DNA of 8,672 nt from Deltaproteobacteria bacterium (GTDB lineage Bacteria > Desulfobacterota > GWC2-55-46 > DRQE01). Position numbers and translations under genes: made by a program. The DNA lies in contig DRQE01000181.1 in assembly GCA_011371515.1 (NCBI GenBank), forward strand, positions 1 to 8,672. Reading direction: 5' to 3'. Within the stretch, counting starts at the first letter, position 1. Every line of letters starts with the position of its first letter. This document shows, piece by piece, positions 1 through 6,394 of the stretch. The notes below the pieces were generated by a model. The model was given only the letters and a program-made list of their open reading frames with translations, was not told the DNA's origin and did not search any database.

Positions 1-657
1 ACCCGACCAGAACTGTATATCGTCTATAAGCAGAAGGTCCACATTTCTGAACTTCCTTCTGAACTCATCCATACGGTTTCTGCTGATGTAGTTTATAAAT
101 TCGTTCATAAACTTTTCGGATGTGTAATAGCATACCCTCAGGGGTTCGTCCCGCTCTAACACCCTGTTTCCTATTGCCTGCAGAAGGTGTGTCTTTCCGA
201 GGCCCACACTGCCGTATATAAAAAGAGGGTTGTACTTACTGCCCAGATGGTTCGATACGGCAAAGCATGCGGCATGGGCAAACTCGTTGGTCTTGCCCAC
301 AACGAAGTTCTCGAAGGTGTATCTCGAACATAGCTCAGAGCCAAGAAGAGCCTTTTTGGTGTTCGTGCGCACCTTCTGCCTTTCCTTAACTGGTTTCTTC
401 TCGGGATGGCTGTTTTCTGAAATCTTCCAGACGAGAGAGTAATTCCTGTTGGTCTTCTTTTTTAAAACCTCTTTTATTAGAGGCAGGTAATGGTCCTTTA
501 TCCACTCAAGAAAGAACCGGTTGGGAACCTCAAGCTCCAGTTCTCCCTCTCGACCACCAACCACCTTTATGGGCTGAAACCATGTGGTAAAGTGCTGGTC
601 GCTTATATATCTGGTGATTTCCTCCAGACAACTCTTCCATACAGTAGATGCTTCCAT
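1..657 (-). CDS. dnaA: DnaA chromosomal replication initiator, N-terminal part (3' end beyond window)
   Basis: The leftward frame encodes 219 residues of DnaA, the AAA+ ATPase that binds DnaA boxes and opens the replication origin. Domain I is residues 1-80 or so (SCLEEITRYIS...FTTWFQPI), followed by a short basic linker at about 84-103. The AAA+ core begins at YTFENFVVGKTNEFAHAA (113-130). Walker A is GSVGLGKTH (149-157), with Ser where most DnaA proteins have a second Gly. Walker B is LLLIDD (208-213), followed by IQFWSG, where FLAG or similar is more usual. The rest of the ATPase domain and the DNA-binding domain IV lie off the left edge. The ATG at 657 fits the usual DnaA N-terminus; a stop lies in frame ten codons upstream (685-687). 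There is no clear Shine-Dalgarno sequence before it, and the DnaA boxes end 11 bp from the start codon, so initiation may be weak or controlled. Identity is certain from the motifs. Confidence 0.97.
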   Translation of the reverse strand, partial: MEASTVWKSCLEEITRYISDQHFTTWFQPIKVVGGREGELELEVPNRFFLEWIKDHYLPLIKEVLKKKTNRNYSLVWKISENSHPEKKPVKERQKVRTNTKKALLGSELCSRYTFENFVVGKTNEFAHAACFAVSNHLGSKYNPLFIYGSVGLGKTHLLQAIGNRVLERDEPLRVCYYTSEKFMNEFINYISRNRMDEFRRKFRNVDLLLIDDIQFWSG

Positions 658-668
658 AACAATAAAGG

Positions 669-699
669 ATATCCACAGGTTTATTCACAATGTGGATAA
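669..699. promoter_or_regulatory. Cluster of three DnaA boxes upstream of dnaA
   Basis: A perfect consensus box TTATCCACA lies on the minus strand at 691-699. TTATTCACA, which fits TTATNCACA, lies on the plus strand at 681-689, and ATATCCACA (8 of 9) at 669-677. The first two face each other across one base, giving the near-perfect dyad TTATTCACA-A-TGTGGATAA. They sit in the dnaA leader, 11-42 bp before the start codon, downstream of the candidate promoter. DnaA-box clusters here are known to mediate dnaA autoregulation and often form part of oriC. Three boxes plus an AT-rich stretch at 727-772 is compatible with a small origin, but this is an inference. Confidence 0.8.
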
Positions 700-733
700 G
701 TTTTTCCCAAGGAATTCTCTGGAATGGCTAAAT

Positions 734-762
734 ACTTTATCAGAGTCAATTCTGATTTTCAA
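734..762 (-). promoter_or_regulatory. Candidate sigma70 promoter for dnaA
   Basis: Reading leftward, TTGAAA (762-757) is followed after 17 bp by TAAAGT (739-734), which matches 5 of 6 and 4 of 6 consensus positions. The spacer carries a perfect 6-bp inverted repeat, ATCAGA/TCTGAT (739-744 and 751-756), with a 6-nt loop. The repeat is not followed by a T-run, so an operator or origin element is likelier than a terminator. Transcription would start near 728 and give a leader of about 70 nt that contains the DnaA boxes. Confidence 0.45.
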
Positions 763-770
763 GATGATTT

Positions 771-2012
771 TTAGGGGAAGAGTCCTCTTGAAGAGACTGC
801 TTCAGCCACCCTGCCTACACCGACTATCATTGCAGCAGTTCTCATATCTACATCCTTTTCTCGGTGCACGGTGTAGACATCTCTGAAGGCTTTTTTCATT
901 ATACTGCGAAGCCTTTCGGTAACCTCTTTGTCCTGCCAGAAGTAACGCTGCAGGTCTTGGACCCACTCAAAGTAGCTTACCACCACACCCCCTGCACTTG
1001 CCAGTATGTCGGGCACGAGGAATACACCCTTTTCTCTGAGCACCTGATCTGCATCTCCTGTTGTGGGGTTGTTTGCCCCTTCAACGATAACCCTTGCGGA
1101 AAGTTTTTCTGCAACGGCACTATTTATCTGCCCGCTGATACTTGCCGGCACGAGCACATCCACCTCTTTTGCCATAAGCTCTTCAGCAGTAAGGTCTGTG
1201 CCATCGGGGAAGCCCTTTACAGAGCCTGTCTCTTTCTTGTGTTTTTTAAGCTCTGGAATGTTGAGCCCGCAGGGATTGTATATAGCCCCCTTTGAGTCTG
1301 CACAGCCCACCACACGTATGCCCTTGGGGTAGAGCTCTTCTGCAAGGCCTGCACCAACCTTGCCGAAACCTATTATGGCAACCTTCAGCTCTTCGAAGGG
1401 GGTAGACATTACTCGGGCTGTCTCCTCAAGCACCGCAACGAGCCCTCTGGCTGTTGCCATCTTTCGAGCCCTCGAGCTACCCACAAACCCTGGCTTACCT
1501 GTTACCACACCCGGCACATTGTAGCCCTTCATCATGGAATAGGTATCCATAATCCATGCCATAATCTGCTCATCGGTGTACATGTCAGGTGCGGGAATAT
1601 CCCTCTCGGGTCCTATTACAAACCCCAGCTCGTAGGTGTAGCGTCTGGTGAGCCTTTCAAGCTCCCTTCGGCTCATCTTCGAGGCATCACACCTTACCCC
1701 TCCTTTGGCTCCCCCAAAGGGTATGTTCACAACGGCACACTTCCATGTCATAAGGGCAGCAAAGGTGGTAACCTCATCAAGGGTTACCTCTGGATGGTAC
1801 CGTATACCCCCTTTTGCAGGTCCCCGTGCGGTGTTGTACTGTACCCTGTAGCCGGTAAAAGTCTTTATGGAGCCGTCGTCCATCTCCACAGGGATACTTA
1901 CCGTAAGGGAGCGCTGTGGATGGATGAGTCGCTCGTAGACCCTGTCGGGCATGCCCAGATACTTCTGGACCTCCTCAAGACGCCGTAGCTGATCCCTGAA
2001 ATGTCTGTCCAT
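771..2012 (-). CDS. gdhA: Glutamate dehydrogenase (Glu/Leu/Phe/Val dehydrogenase family)
   Basis: A 413-residue enzyme of typical length for hexameric GDH, which interconverts glutamate with 2-oxoglutarate and ammonia using NAD(P)H in the cytoplasm. The N-terminal substrate domain has RGPAKGGIRYHP with Lys67, MTWKCAVVNIPFGGAKGG with Lys91 and the catalytic Lys103, and PAPDMYT with the catalytic Asp143. The Rossmann domain starts at VAIIGFGKVG (211-220), where GFGNVG is usual. VEGANNPTT (310-318) and SYFEW (346-350) are typical of the family. One oddity is the loop GFVGSSRARKMATARG (175-190), which departs from the common GGSxGRxxATGxG. Open frame continues upstream to 2150, but that stretch overlaps clpB and does not look like GDH. 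ATG 2012 gives the normal N-terminus, with only a weak AGAAAGA ribosome site. Glutamate is the likeliest substrate from overall similarity; cofactor preference is not resolved. The gap to clpB is 82 bp in the same direction. Confidence 0.93.
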   Translation of the reverse strand: MDRHFRDQLRRLEEVQKYLGMPDRVYERLIHPQRSLTVSIPVEMDDGSIKTFTGYRVQYNTARGPAKGGIRYHPEVTLDEVTTFAALMTWKCAVVNIPFGGAKGGVRCDASKMSRRELERLTRRYTYELGFVIGPERDIPAPDMYTDEQIMAWIMDTYSMMKGYNVPGVVTGKPGFVGSSRARKMATARGLVAVLEETARVMSTPFEELKVAIIGFGKVGAGLAEELYPKGIRVVGCADSKGAIYNPCGLNIPELKKHKKETGSVKGFPDGTDLTAEELMAKEVDVLVPASISGQINSAVAEKLSARVIVEGANNPTTGDADQVLREKGVFLVPDILASAGGVVVSYFEWVQDLQRYFWQDKEVTERLRSIMKKAFRDVYTVHREKDVDMRTAAMIVGVGRVAEAVSSRGLFP

Positions 2013-2021
2013 AGCGAAATA

Positions 2022-2046
2022 TCTTTCTATACGAGAATATGAAAGA
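2022..2046 (-). other. Possible hairpin in the gdhA leader
   Basis: TCTTTC (2022-2027) pairs with GAAAGA (2041-2046). The stem extends inward by ATA/TAT (2029-2031 and 2038-2040) after one bulged base, leaving a 6-nt loop. It ends 10 nt before the gdhA ATG and covers the AGAAAGA stretch that would be the ribosome-binding site, so it could mask initiation. AT-rich and short; chance occurrence is possible. Confidence 0.25.
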
Positions 2047-2094
2047 AAACTTTTAAGGCTGGAATTATGCTCCACCCTATACCCACAAACCGCG

Positions 2095-4707
2095 CTATAC
2101 CACAGGTTCTGCCTTCTGTGCGGGTTTTCGTGAGAAGCATATCTTTCCATCCACGAAGTCCACCACTATGGTATCGCCTTCGTGGAACTCGCCTGCCAGT
2201 ATCTTCATCGAAAGGGGGTCCTGTATCTCACGCTGTATGAGCCTTTTGAGTGCCCTTGCCCCATAGGCAGGGTCATAGCCCTCTCTGGCAAGCCACTCTC
2301 TTGCGGGCTCTGTTATCTCTATATCGAGCTTTCTGTCTTTAAGGAGCTTGCGCAGTCTATCTATCTGTATGTCCACCACACCCTTCATGTGCTCACGGGT
2401 CAAGGGGTGGAATATTATTATGTCGTCTATACGGTTGAGGAACTCTGGCTTGAAACTTGCCTTGAGGACCTCCATCACGCGGTCCTTTATGGTCTGGTAG
2501 TCCTTGTCCTCAAGCTCTGTTATGTACTGGCTGCCAAGGTTGGAGGTCATTATTATGACCGTATTTCTGAAGTCTACCGTACGGCCGTGTCCATCGGTAA
2601 GTCTGCCGTCATCGAGTATCTGTAGCAGGAGGTTGAAGACCTCGGGGTGTGCCTTCTCTATCTCGTCAAAGAGCACTACAGTGTAGGGTCTTCTTCTTAC
2701 TGCCTCTGTAAGGTAGCCGCCTTCTTCGAAGCCCACATAGCCCGGTGGGGCACCAATGAGGCGGGCAACACTGTGTTTTTCCATAAACTCGCTCATATCG
2801 AGCCTTACCATTGCCTTCTCGTCGTCAAAGAGGAACTCTGCCAGTGCCTTTGCGGTCTCCGTCTTTCCAACACCTGTGGGTCCAAGGAATATGAACGAGC
2901 CAATTGGACGGTTTACATCCTGCAGTCCTGCCCGTGCCCTTCTTATGGCATTTGCCACAGCCTTAAGGGCTTCGTCCTGACCGACAACCCGCTTTCTAAG
3001 CTCATCCTCCATGCGCAGAAGTTTTTCCTTCTCACCCTCCATAAGTTTAGAGACAGGTATACCCGTCCACTTTGAGACCACCTCGGCAATGTCCTCTGCG
3101 GTTACCTCCTCTTTGAGCATCCGTTTTTCACCCTGTATCGCCTGAAGCCGCTCTTGGTCTTCTTTGAGCCGTTTTTCAAGCTCTATAAGATGGCCATACT
3201 TAAGCTCTGCCGCCTTGCCGAGGTCTCCCACCCTCTCAGCCTCCGAGATACGGTGTTTGGTGTCCTCTATCTCCTTTTTCGTCTTCCTTATGCGGTCTAT
3301 AATCTCCTTTTCCTTCTGCCACTGGGCCCTGAGGGTGGCTATCTTCTGGTTGAGCCCTTCAAGCTCGTTTTCTATCTTTCTAAGCCTTTCGAGGGACTCG
3401 GGGTCTTTCTCCTTTTTTAGAGCCTCTCTTTCGATCTCAAGCTGCACCTTTCTTCTTTCAAGCTCGTCTATCTCTGTTGGCAGGCTCTCTATCTCTATCC
3501 TCAGCCTCGAGGCAGCCTCGTCTATGAGGTCTATGGCCTTGTCGGGAAGAAATCTGTCTGTAATGTAGCGGCTTGAAAGGGTTGCAGCAGCCACTATCGC
3601 AGAGTCGGCAATCCTTACACCGTGGTGCACCTCGTAGCGTTCCTTAAGCCCCCTGAGAATGGCTATTGTGTCTTCCACCGAGGGCTCACCCACATAAACG
3701 GGCTGGAACCTTCTTTCAAGGGCTGCATCCTTTTCTATGTACTTTCTGTACTCATCAAGTGTTGTTGCACCCACACACCTTAGCTCTCCTCTTGCAAGTG
3801 CTGGTTTCAGCATGTTGGAGGCATCCATCGCCCCTTCGGCAGCACCTGCACCCACCAGAGTGTGGAGCTCGTCTATAAAGAGGATGACCTCTCCGCCAGA
3901 TTCGTTTATCTCCCGCAGAAGGGCTTTAAGCCTGTCTTCGAACTCACCACGGTACTTTGTTCCAGCAATAAGGGCACCAAGGTCGAGTGCCAGAAGTCTT
4001 TTGTTCTTCAACGCATCTGGCACATCCCCAGAGGCTATCCTTTGGGCAAGCCCCTCCACTATGGCGGTCTTTCCCACCCCTGCTTCACCTATGAGCACGG
4101 GGTTGTTCTTCGTCCTTCTGGAAAGTACCTGTATAACCCTTCTTATCTCCTCGTCCCTGCCGATTACAGGGTCGAGCTTTCCCTGCTTTGCAAGCTCCAC
4201 GAGGTCTCTTGTAAAGCGTTTGAGTGCTTGGTATTTATCCTCTGGCATCTGGTCTGTAACCCGCTGGGAGCCCCTTATGTCTGCCATTGCCTTGAGGATG
4301 TTCTCCCTCGTTGCACCCTGTGAGGCAAGTAGCCTTGCTGCCTCACCCTGTGTGTCCTGAGCTATGGCAAGTAGAAGGTGCTCTGTGGATATGAACTCGT
4401 CTTTGAGCTCTTTTGCCTCTTTTTCTGCTGTGTTGAGAACCTCTTTGAGGCGGGTAGAGATGTAGCTGCCAGCCTCACCACCGTAGACCTTTGGAATGCG
4501 CCCTATGGCGTCACGAAGCTGGCTTTTAAGAAGCCCTGTATCGACACCTATCTTTTCCAGTATGGGCTTTGTAATGCCCTCTTCCTGTTCTACAAGGGCA
4601 AGAAGCAGGTGTTCCGGGGCTATCTCTTGGTTCTGGTTTTCCTCTGCCAGTTTTCTTGCGTCATCGAGTGCCTCTTGGCTCTTTATGGTGAACTGATCCA
4701 GTCTCAT
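2095..4707 (-). CDS. clpB: ClpB/Hsp104-type AAA+ disaggregase
   Basis: A full-length 870-residue chaperone that, with DnaK/DnaJ/GrpE, threads aggregated proteins through its central pore in the cytoplasm. Order of domains: Clp N domain with two repeats (about 4-145); NBD1 with Walker A GEAGVGKT (207-214), Walker B LFIDE (276-280), pore loop KYRGEFE near 251 and arginine fingers in ALERRFQ (332-333); the coiled-coil middle domain (about 405-530), which distinguishes ClpB from ClpA and ClpC; then NBD2 with Walker A GPTGVGKT (609-616), Walker B VLFDE (678-682), pore motif GYVGFEEGG near 656, sensor Asn723 and sensor-2 GAR (816-818). Two ATGs are possible, at 4713 and 4707. AAAGGAG lies 3 nt from the first and 9 nt from the second, and [14 protein letters not shown] matches the family N-terminus, so 4707 is preferred. 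All catalytic residues are intact. The gene lies 95 bp downstream of a CI-like regulator gene, with its own promoter between them. Confidence 0.97.
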   Translation of the reverse strand: MRLDQFTIKSQEALDDARKLAEENQNQEIAPEHLLLALVEQEEGITKPILEKIGVDTGLLKSQLRDAIGRIPKVYGGEAGSYISTRLKEVLNTAEKEAKELKDEFISTEHLLLAIAQDTQGEAARLLASQGATRENILKAMADIRGSQRVTDQMPEDKYQALKRFTRDLVELAKQGKLDPVIGRDEEIRRVIQVLSRRTKNNPVLIGEAGVGKTAIVEGLAQRIASGDVPDALKNKRLLALDLGALIAGTKYRGEFEDRLKALLREINESGGEVILFIDELHTLVGAGAAEGAMDASNMLKPALARGELRCVGATTLDEYRKYIEKDAALERRFQPVYVGEPSVEDTIAILRGLKERYEVHHGVRIADSAIVAAATLSSRYITDRFLPDKAIDLIDEAASRLRIEIESLPTEIDELERRKVQLEIEREALKKEKDPESLERLRKIENELEGLNQKIATLRAQWQKEKEIIDRIRKTKKEIEDTKHRISEAERVGDLGKAAELKYGHLIELEKRLKEDQERLQAIQGEKRMLKEEVTAEDIAEVVSKWTGIPVSKLMEGEKEKLLRMEDELRKRVVGQDEALKAVANAIRRARAGLQDVNRPIGSFIFLGPTGVGKTETAKALAEFLFDDEKAMVRLDMSEFMEKHSVARLIGAPPGYVGFEEGGYLTEAVRRRPYTVVLFDEIEKAHPEVFNLLLQILDDGRLTDGHGRTVDFRNTVIIMTSNLGSQYITELEDKDYQTIKDRVMEVLKASFKPEFLNRIDDIIIFHPLTREHMKGVVDIQIDRLRKLLKDRKLDIEITEPAREWLAREGYDPAYGARALKRLIQREIQDPLSMKILAGEFHEGDTIVVDFVDGKICFSRKPAQKAEPVV

Positions 4708-4766
4708 GGGCATAAACTCCTTTAAAAGTATGTTGGTAGCCTTGCTTTTGGTGCCACCACATTATA

Positions 4767-4796
4767 AATTTATGCCCCGAAACACCAAGATGTCAA
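4767..4796 (-). promoter_or_regulatory. Candidate clpB promoter
   Basis: Leftward, a perfect TTGACA (4796-4791) begins 7 bp after the stop codon of the upstream regulator gene. An 18-bp spacer leads to TAAATT (4772-4767); TATAAT follows at 4766-4761 and could instead pair with TTGGTG (4788-4783, 16-bp spacer). CTTGACA followed by GGGGCATAAAT loosely recalls a heat-shock sigma32 layout but lacks a real CCCCAT box. No CIRCE element (TTAGCACTC-N9-GAGTGCTAA) is present. Two small dyads lie just downstream or overlapping: ATAAATTTAT (4764-4773) and TGGTG-C-CACCA (4749-4759). Either could bind a regulator. Confidence 0.55.
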
Positions 4797-4802
4797 GGAA
4801 GG

Positions 4803-5261
4803 TCAGGGATTTTCCTCTTTTTTCTGAGACTCTATGGCCTTAAGGAAGGCATCGAGGCTCCACTTTATAAGTGAAGCGGTGGACTTATCGGCAGACCTGA
4901 GTATCTTAAGGAGCTTGCCCACATAGATGAGCTCATCGGGGTGTATATCCAGCAGGCCTGTAAGCCCCTCAAGCCCCGGTATCTGCTTTTCGTAAACAGC
5001 CATCCCTTCCTGCGCCAGCAGAGCGGGCCTTGCCGCAGAGGGCCTTCTGAACATCCTGCCCTCGCCCGTAAGGAGCCAGTCCACACTCACGCCAAAAAGC
5101 TCTGCGAACCTCAATATAAGGTCGGAGGGGAGCCTGCCCCGTTTTTTATAGTTTGAAAGGGCCTGCGGGGTTACCCCAAGTGCCTGAGCCACCCGTGAAT
5201 CGTTCTTAAGATTCGCAGATCGTTTCATCCTTTCAATCACTTCTGAATAGCTTACACTCAT
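4803..5261 (-). CDS. Small CI-type helix-turn-helix transcriptional regulator
   Basis: A 152-residue DNA-binding protein. Residues 4-68 form a phage CI-repressor-type HTH domain; the helix-turn-helix is about 23-42 (RVAQALGVTPQALSNYKKRG), ending in the signature DWLLTGEG (61-68). The C-terminal part (about 85-148) is helical, ends in a charged tail (SQKKEENP), and has no S24 peptidase motifs, so it cannot be a self-cleaving repressor of the LexA kind. It may serve for dimerisation. GTG 5270 is a possible earlier start, but ATG 5261 is preferred because GGGGGTG lies 6 nt before it. It is divergent from an HTH-S24 repressor with the same DWLLTG-type domain end, and lies directly upstream of clpB in the same direction. 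Targets are unknown; autoregulation through the 5297-5311 palindrome is an inference. Confidence 0.85.
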   Translation of the reverse strand: MSVSYSEVIERMKRSANLKNDSRVAQALGVTPQALSNYKKRGRLPSDLILRFAELFGVSVDWLLTGEGRMFRRPSAARPALLAQEGMAVYEKQIPGLEGLTGLLDIHPDELIYVGKLLKILRSADKSTASLIKWSLDAFLKAIESQKKEENP

Positions 5262-5295
5262 GATGAACACCCCCTTGACGCTTAAAGAACTCCAT

Positions 5296-5324
5296 GTTAT
5301 ATATTATATAATGGTTTTTCGCAA
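5296..5324 (-). promoter_or_regulatory. Candidate promoter of the small HTH regulator gene
   Basis: Leftward, TTGCGA (5324-5319) is separated by 17 bp from TATAAC (5301-5296), matching consensus in 4 of 6 and 5 of 6 positions. Transcription would begin near 5289, about 28 nt before the ATG at 5261. The 15-bp palindrome 5297-5311 covers the -10 element and part of the spacer, so a protein bound there would block this promoter. Confidence 0.6.
5297..5311. repeat. 15-bp perfect palindrome, candidate operator
   Basis: TTATATA-T-TATATAA is a perfect dyad with 7-bp arms about position 5304, flanked by CCAT (5292-5295) and ATGG (5311-5314). It lies on the -10 region of the leftward regulator promoter. 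AT-only composition makes chance palindromes more likely, so assignment as an operator rests mainly on its position. Confidence 0.45.
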
Positions 5325-5338
5325 AAAATGTTTCTCCG

Positions 5339-5382
5339 CGCAATACAGCGCCGCTTTTTAAACTATAATATACTGTATTGCG
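5339..5382. repeat. Perfect 10-bp inverted repeat straddling the S24 repressor promoter
   Basis: CGCAATACAG (5339-5348) and CTGTATTGCG (5373-5382) are exact reverse complements. Their centres are 34 bp apart, about three helical turns. The left arm covers the presumed -35 element and the right arm covers the presumed transcription start of the rightward repressor gene, with TATAAT between them. Each arm also lies in a weaker dyad of its own: GCGC-N6-GCGC (5338-5351) and ATAC-N8-GTAT (5370-5385). This is what a pair of operators for a dimeric repressor would look like. A hairpin in RNA is unlikely because the left arm precedes the start site. Confidence 0.65.
5342..5369 (+). promoter_or_regulatory. 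Candidate promoter of the HTH-S24 repressor gene
   Basis: A perfect TATAAT (5364-5369) is preceded after 16 bp by AATACA (5342-5347), which matches only the ACA half of TTGACA. Transcription would start near 5376, giving a leader of about 45 nt. The weak -35 would suit a regulated promoter. It lies inside the inverted repeat 5339-5382 and is divergent from the promoter at 5296-5324. Confidence 0.55.
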
Positions 5383-5420
5383 TATTCTGTCAAACAAAAA
5401 TTTACCAACTCACGGAATTT

Positions 5421-6086
5421 ATGTCAACCCTTGGTGACAGGATAAGGTATGTTAGAGACGGCATCCTCAAGGTAAACCAAGCAGCCTTTGCAGACATCCT
5501 TGGTTTTTCCCGCAGTGCCACAATAAGTGATTATGAAAAAAACAAGCGAAGCCCTGATATAGCCACCCTGTGTAAGATTGCAAGCCTTGGCTCGGTCTCT
5601 CTGGATTGGCTCCTTACGGGAAAGGGCCCCATCTTTGTGTCAGAGGCAAAACCCGGCTACGCAAGTGAGGGAAGGGGACCTGTGTACTGTCAGGAGTATG
5701 TGACCATAGAGGTCTACGATATAAACCTCAGTAATACCGACGAATTTCCCGCAGGCGAGCCCGTGGATGCCATATCCATACCCAAAAGAGACTACAGACC
5801 GGGGCTCGTTGCCGTAAAGATAGAGGGCGATAGTATGTCTCCCTGCATAATGGATGGTGCCATAGTGGGTGTCGATACAAAGGACAAACATTTGGTAAGC
5901 GGAAAGCTATACGCAGTCTACCTCAAGTACGAAGGGGTCACCATAAAGCGGGTGTTCGTCTATCCCGACCGTATTCTGCTCAAGCCTGACAACCCCACCT
6001 TCCCAGAGACAGCTATACCCGCAGGCACCGCAAAGATTTCAGACCTCATACTCGGCAGGGTAAAGTGGGTATACCAGAGATACTGA
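5421..6086 (+). CDS. CI/LexA-like repressor: helix-turn-helix plus S24 peptidase domain
   Basis: A 221-residue cytoplasmic repressor. Residues 4-69 are an HTH domain (recognition region near FSRSATISDYEKNKRSP, 29-45) ending in LDWLLTGKG. Residues 125-218 are an S24/LexA-type serine-lysine peptidase domain: nucleophile Ser138 in EGDSMSP and general-base Lys176 in VTIKRVF, 38 residues apart as in LexA (37). Family members cleave themselves at Ala-Gly or Cys-Gly when RecA filaments form. The only such bond in the linker is Ala111-Gly112 (EFPAGEP), just 26 residues before Ser138 rather than about 35-38, so cleavage may use an altered geometry or may be lost. The frame is open upstream to 5328, but ATG 5421 starts the conserved domain; GGA lies 4 nt before it. 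It is divergent from a small HTH regulator, as in phage switches, but no phage genes adjoin it. Control of its own promoter is inferred from the 5339-5382 repeat. Confidence 0.92.
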   Translation: MSTLGDRIRYVRDGILKVNQAAFADILGFSRSATISDYEKNKRSPDIATLCKIASLGSVSLDWLLTGKGPIFVSEAKPGYASEGRGPVYCQEYVTIEVYDINLSNTDEFPAGEPVDAISIPKRDYRPGLVAVKIEGDSMSPCIMDGAIVGVDTKDKHLVSGKLYAVYLKYEGVTIKRVFVYPDRILLKPDNPTFPETAIPAGTAKISDLILGRVKWVYQRY

Positions 6087-6120
6087 ACACCCCTCCCTGT
6101 TGACTGTGTAAAAGGGGTGT
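6087..6120 (+). terminator. Terminator-like hairpin after the S24 repressor gene
   Basis: ACACCCCT (6087-6094) and AGGGGTGT (6113-6120) form a perfect 8-bp stem starting one base after the stop codon. The loop is 18 nt and no T-run follows on the plus strand, so it is not a classical intrinsic terminator. It may stabilise the 3' end or act with Rho. Confidence 0.4.
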
Positions 6121-6149
6121 GAGGGTTTGGCGGTAAAAAGGTCTGTCTG

Positions 6150-6178
6150 GATAAAGAAAAAGGGACTTTCGCCCCCTT
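6150..6178 (-). terminator. Rho-independent terminator of tRNA-Cys
   Basis: On the minus strand an 8-bp stem, AAGGGGGC/GTCCCTTT (6178-6171 and 6166-6159), closes a GAAA tetraloop and runs into TTCTTT. Two of the pairs are G-U wobbles that only work when read leftward; on the plus strand they are A-C mismatches. This assigns it to the tRNA-Cys transcript, which ends 12 nt before the stem. Confidence 0.8.
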
Positions 6179-6190
6179 GTTCTAAAAAGC

Positions 6191-6266
6191 TGGAGGCGGC
6201 GAGCGGATTCGAACCGCTGAATAGCAGTTTTGCAGACTGCCCCCTTAGCCACTTGGGTACGCCGCC
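6191..6266 (-). tRNA. tRNA-Cys (anticodon GCA)
   Basis: The 76-nt leftward gene folds as a full cloverleaf. The acceptor stem is GGCGGCG/CGCCGCC with discriminator U and an encoded CCA (6193-6191). The anticodon stem GCAGT/ACTGC closes the 7-nt loop CTGCAAA, giving anticodon GCA for cysteine. The variable region is TATTC, and the T arm is AGCGG-TTCGAAT-CCGCT. The U73 discriminator is the known cysteinyl-tRNA identity base. It has its own promoter and terminator, so it is a single-gene transcription unit between two rightward protein genes. Confidence 0.97.
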
Positions 6267-6276
6267 CCGTAAAAAG

Positions 6277-6306
6277 ATTATAGAACAGGTGAAAGCATGT
6301 TGTCAA
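6277..6306 (-). promoter_or_regulatory. Consensus sigma70 promoter of tRNA-Cys
   Basis: Leftward, a perfect TTGACA (6306-6301) and a perfect TATAAT (6282-6277) are separated by 18 bp. Transcription would start near 6270, only a few bases before the mature tRNA 5' end at 6266, as is common for stable-RNA genes. It faces away from the promoter at 6330-6358. Confidence 0.85.
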
Positions 6307-6328
6307 GGAGGGGTAGCTATTCAAAAGG

Positions 6329-6344
6329 CTTGAGCATACTCAAG
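6329..6344. repeat. Inverted repeat over the -35 of the secreted-protein gene
   Basis: CTTGAG-CATA-CTCAAG is a perfect dyad with 6-bp arms. Its left arm contains most of the -35 TTGAGC at 6330-6335, so a bound dimer would cover that promoter. It lies 23 bp from the divergent tRNA-Cys -35. Operator function is inferred from position. Confidence 0.4.
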
Positions 6345-6358
6345 GGTCATCTTATAAT
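6330..6358 (+). promoter_or_regulatory. Candidate promoter of the secreted-protein gene
   Basis: TTGAGC (6330-6335), a 17-bp spacer and a perfect TATAAT (6353-6358) point rightward. Transcription would begin near 6365, about 30 nt before the ATG at 6395. GGAGG lies 6 nt before that ATG. Confidence 0.65.
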
Positions 6359-6394
6359 ATTACATCCTTACAGACACCTCTGTGGAGGAAAGCC

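Noticed and set aside
2013..2150. Extended gdhA start at 2150
   Set aside because: The extra 46 residues overlap the end of clpB and do not resemble a GDH N-terminus; ATG 2012 gives the family length.
3737..4360. Long open frame (207 codons) on the plus strand opposite clpB
   Set aside because: It is Ser/Leu-rich low-complexity translation antisense to conserved ClpB NBD1, with no ribosome site; a shadow of biased codon use. The same applies to the other plus-strand frames across gdhA, clpB and acsA.
4714..4802. CIRCE or clear sigma32 element before clpB
   Set aside because: No TTAGCACTC/GAGTGCTAA pair, and the -10 lacks CCCCAT; only a loose resemblance.
5328..5420. Extended S24 repressor start at 5328
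   Set aside because: This stretch contains the promoter and inverted repeat and encodes no domain sequence; ATG 5421 begins the HTH domain.
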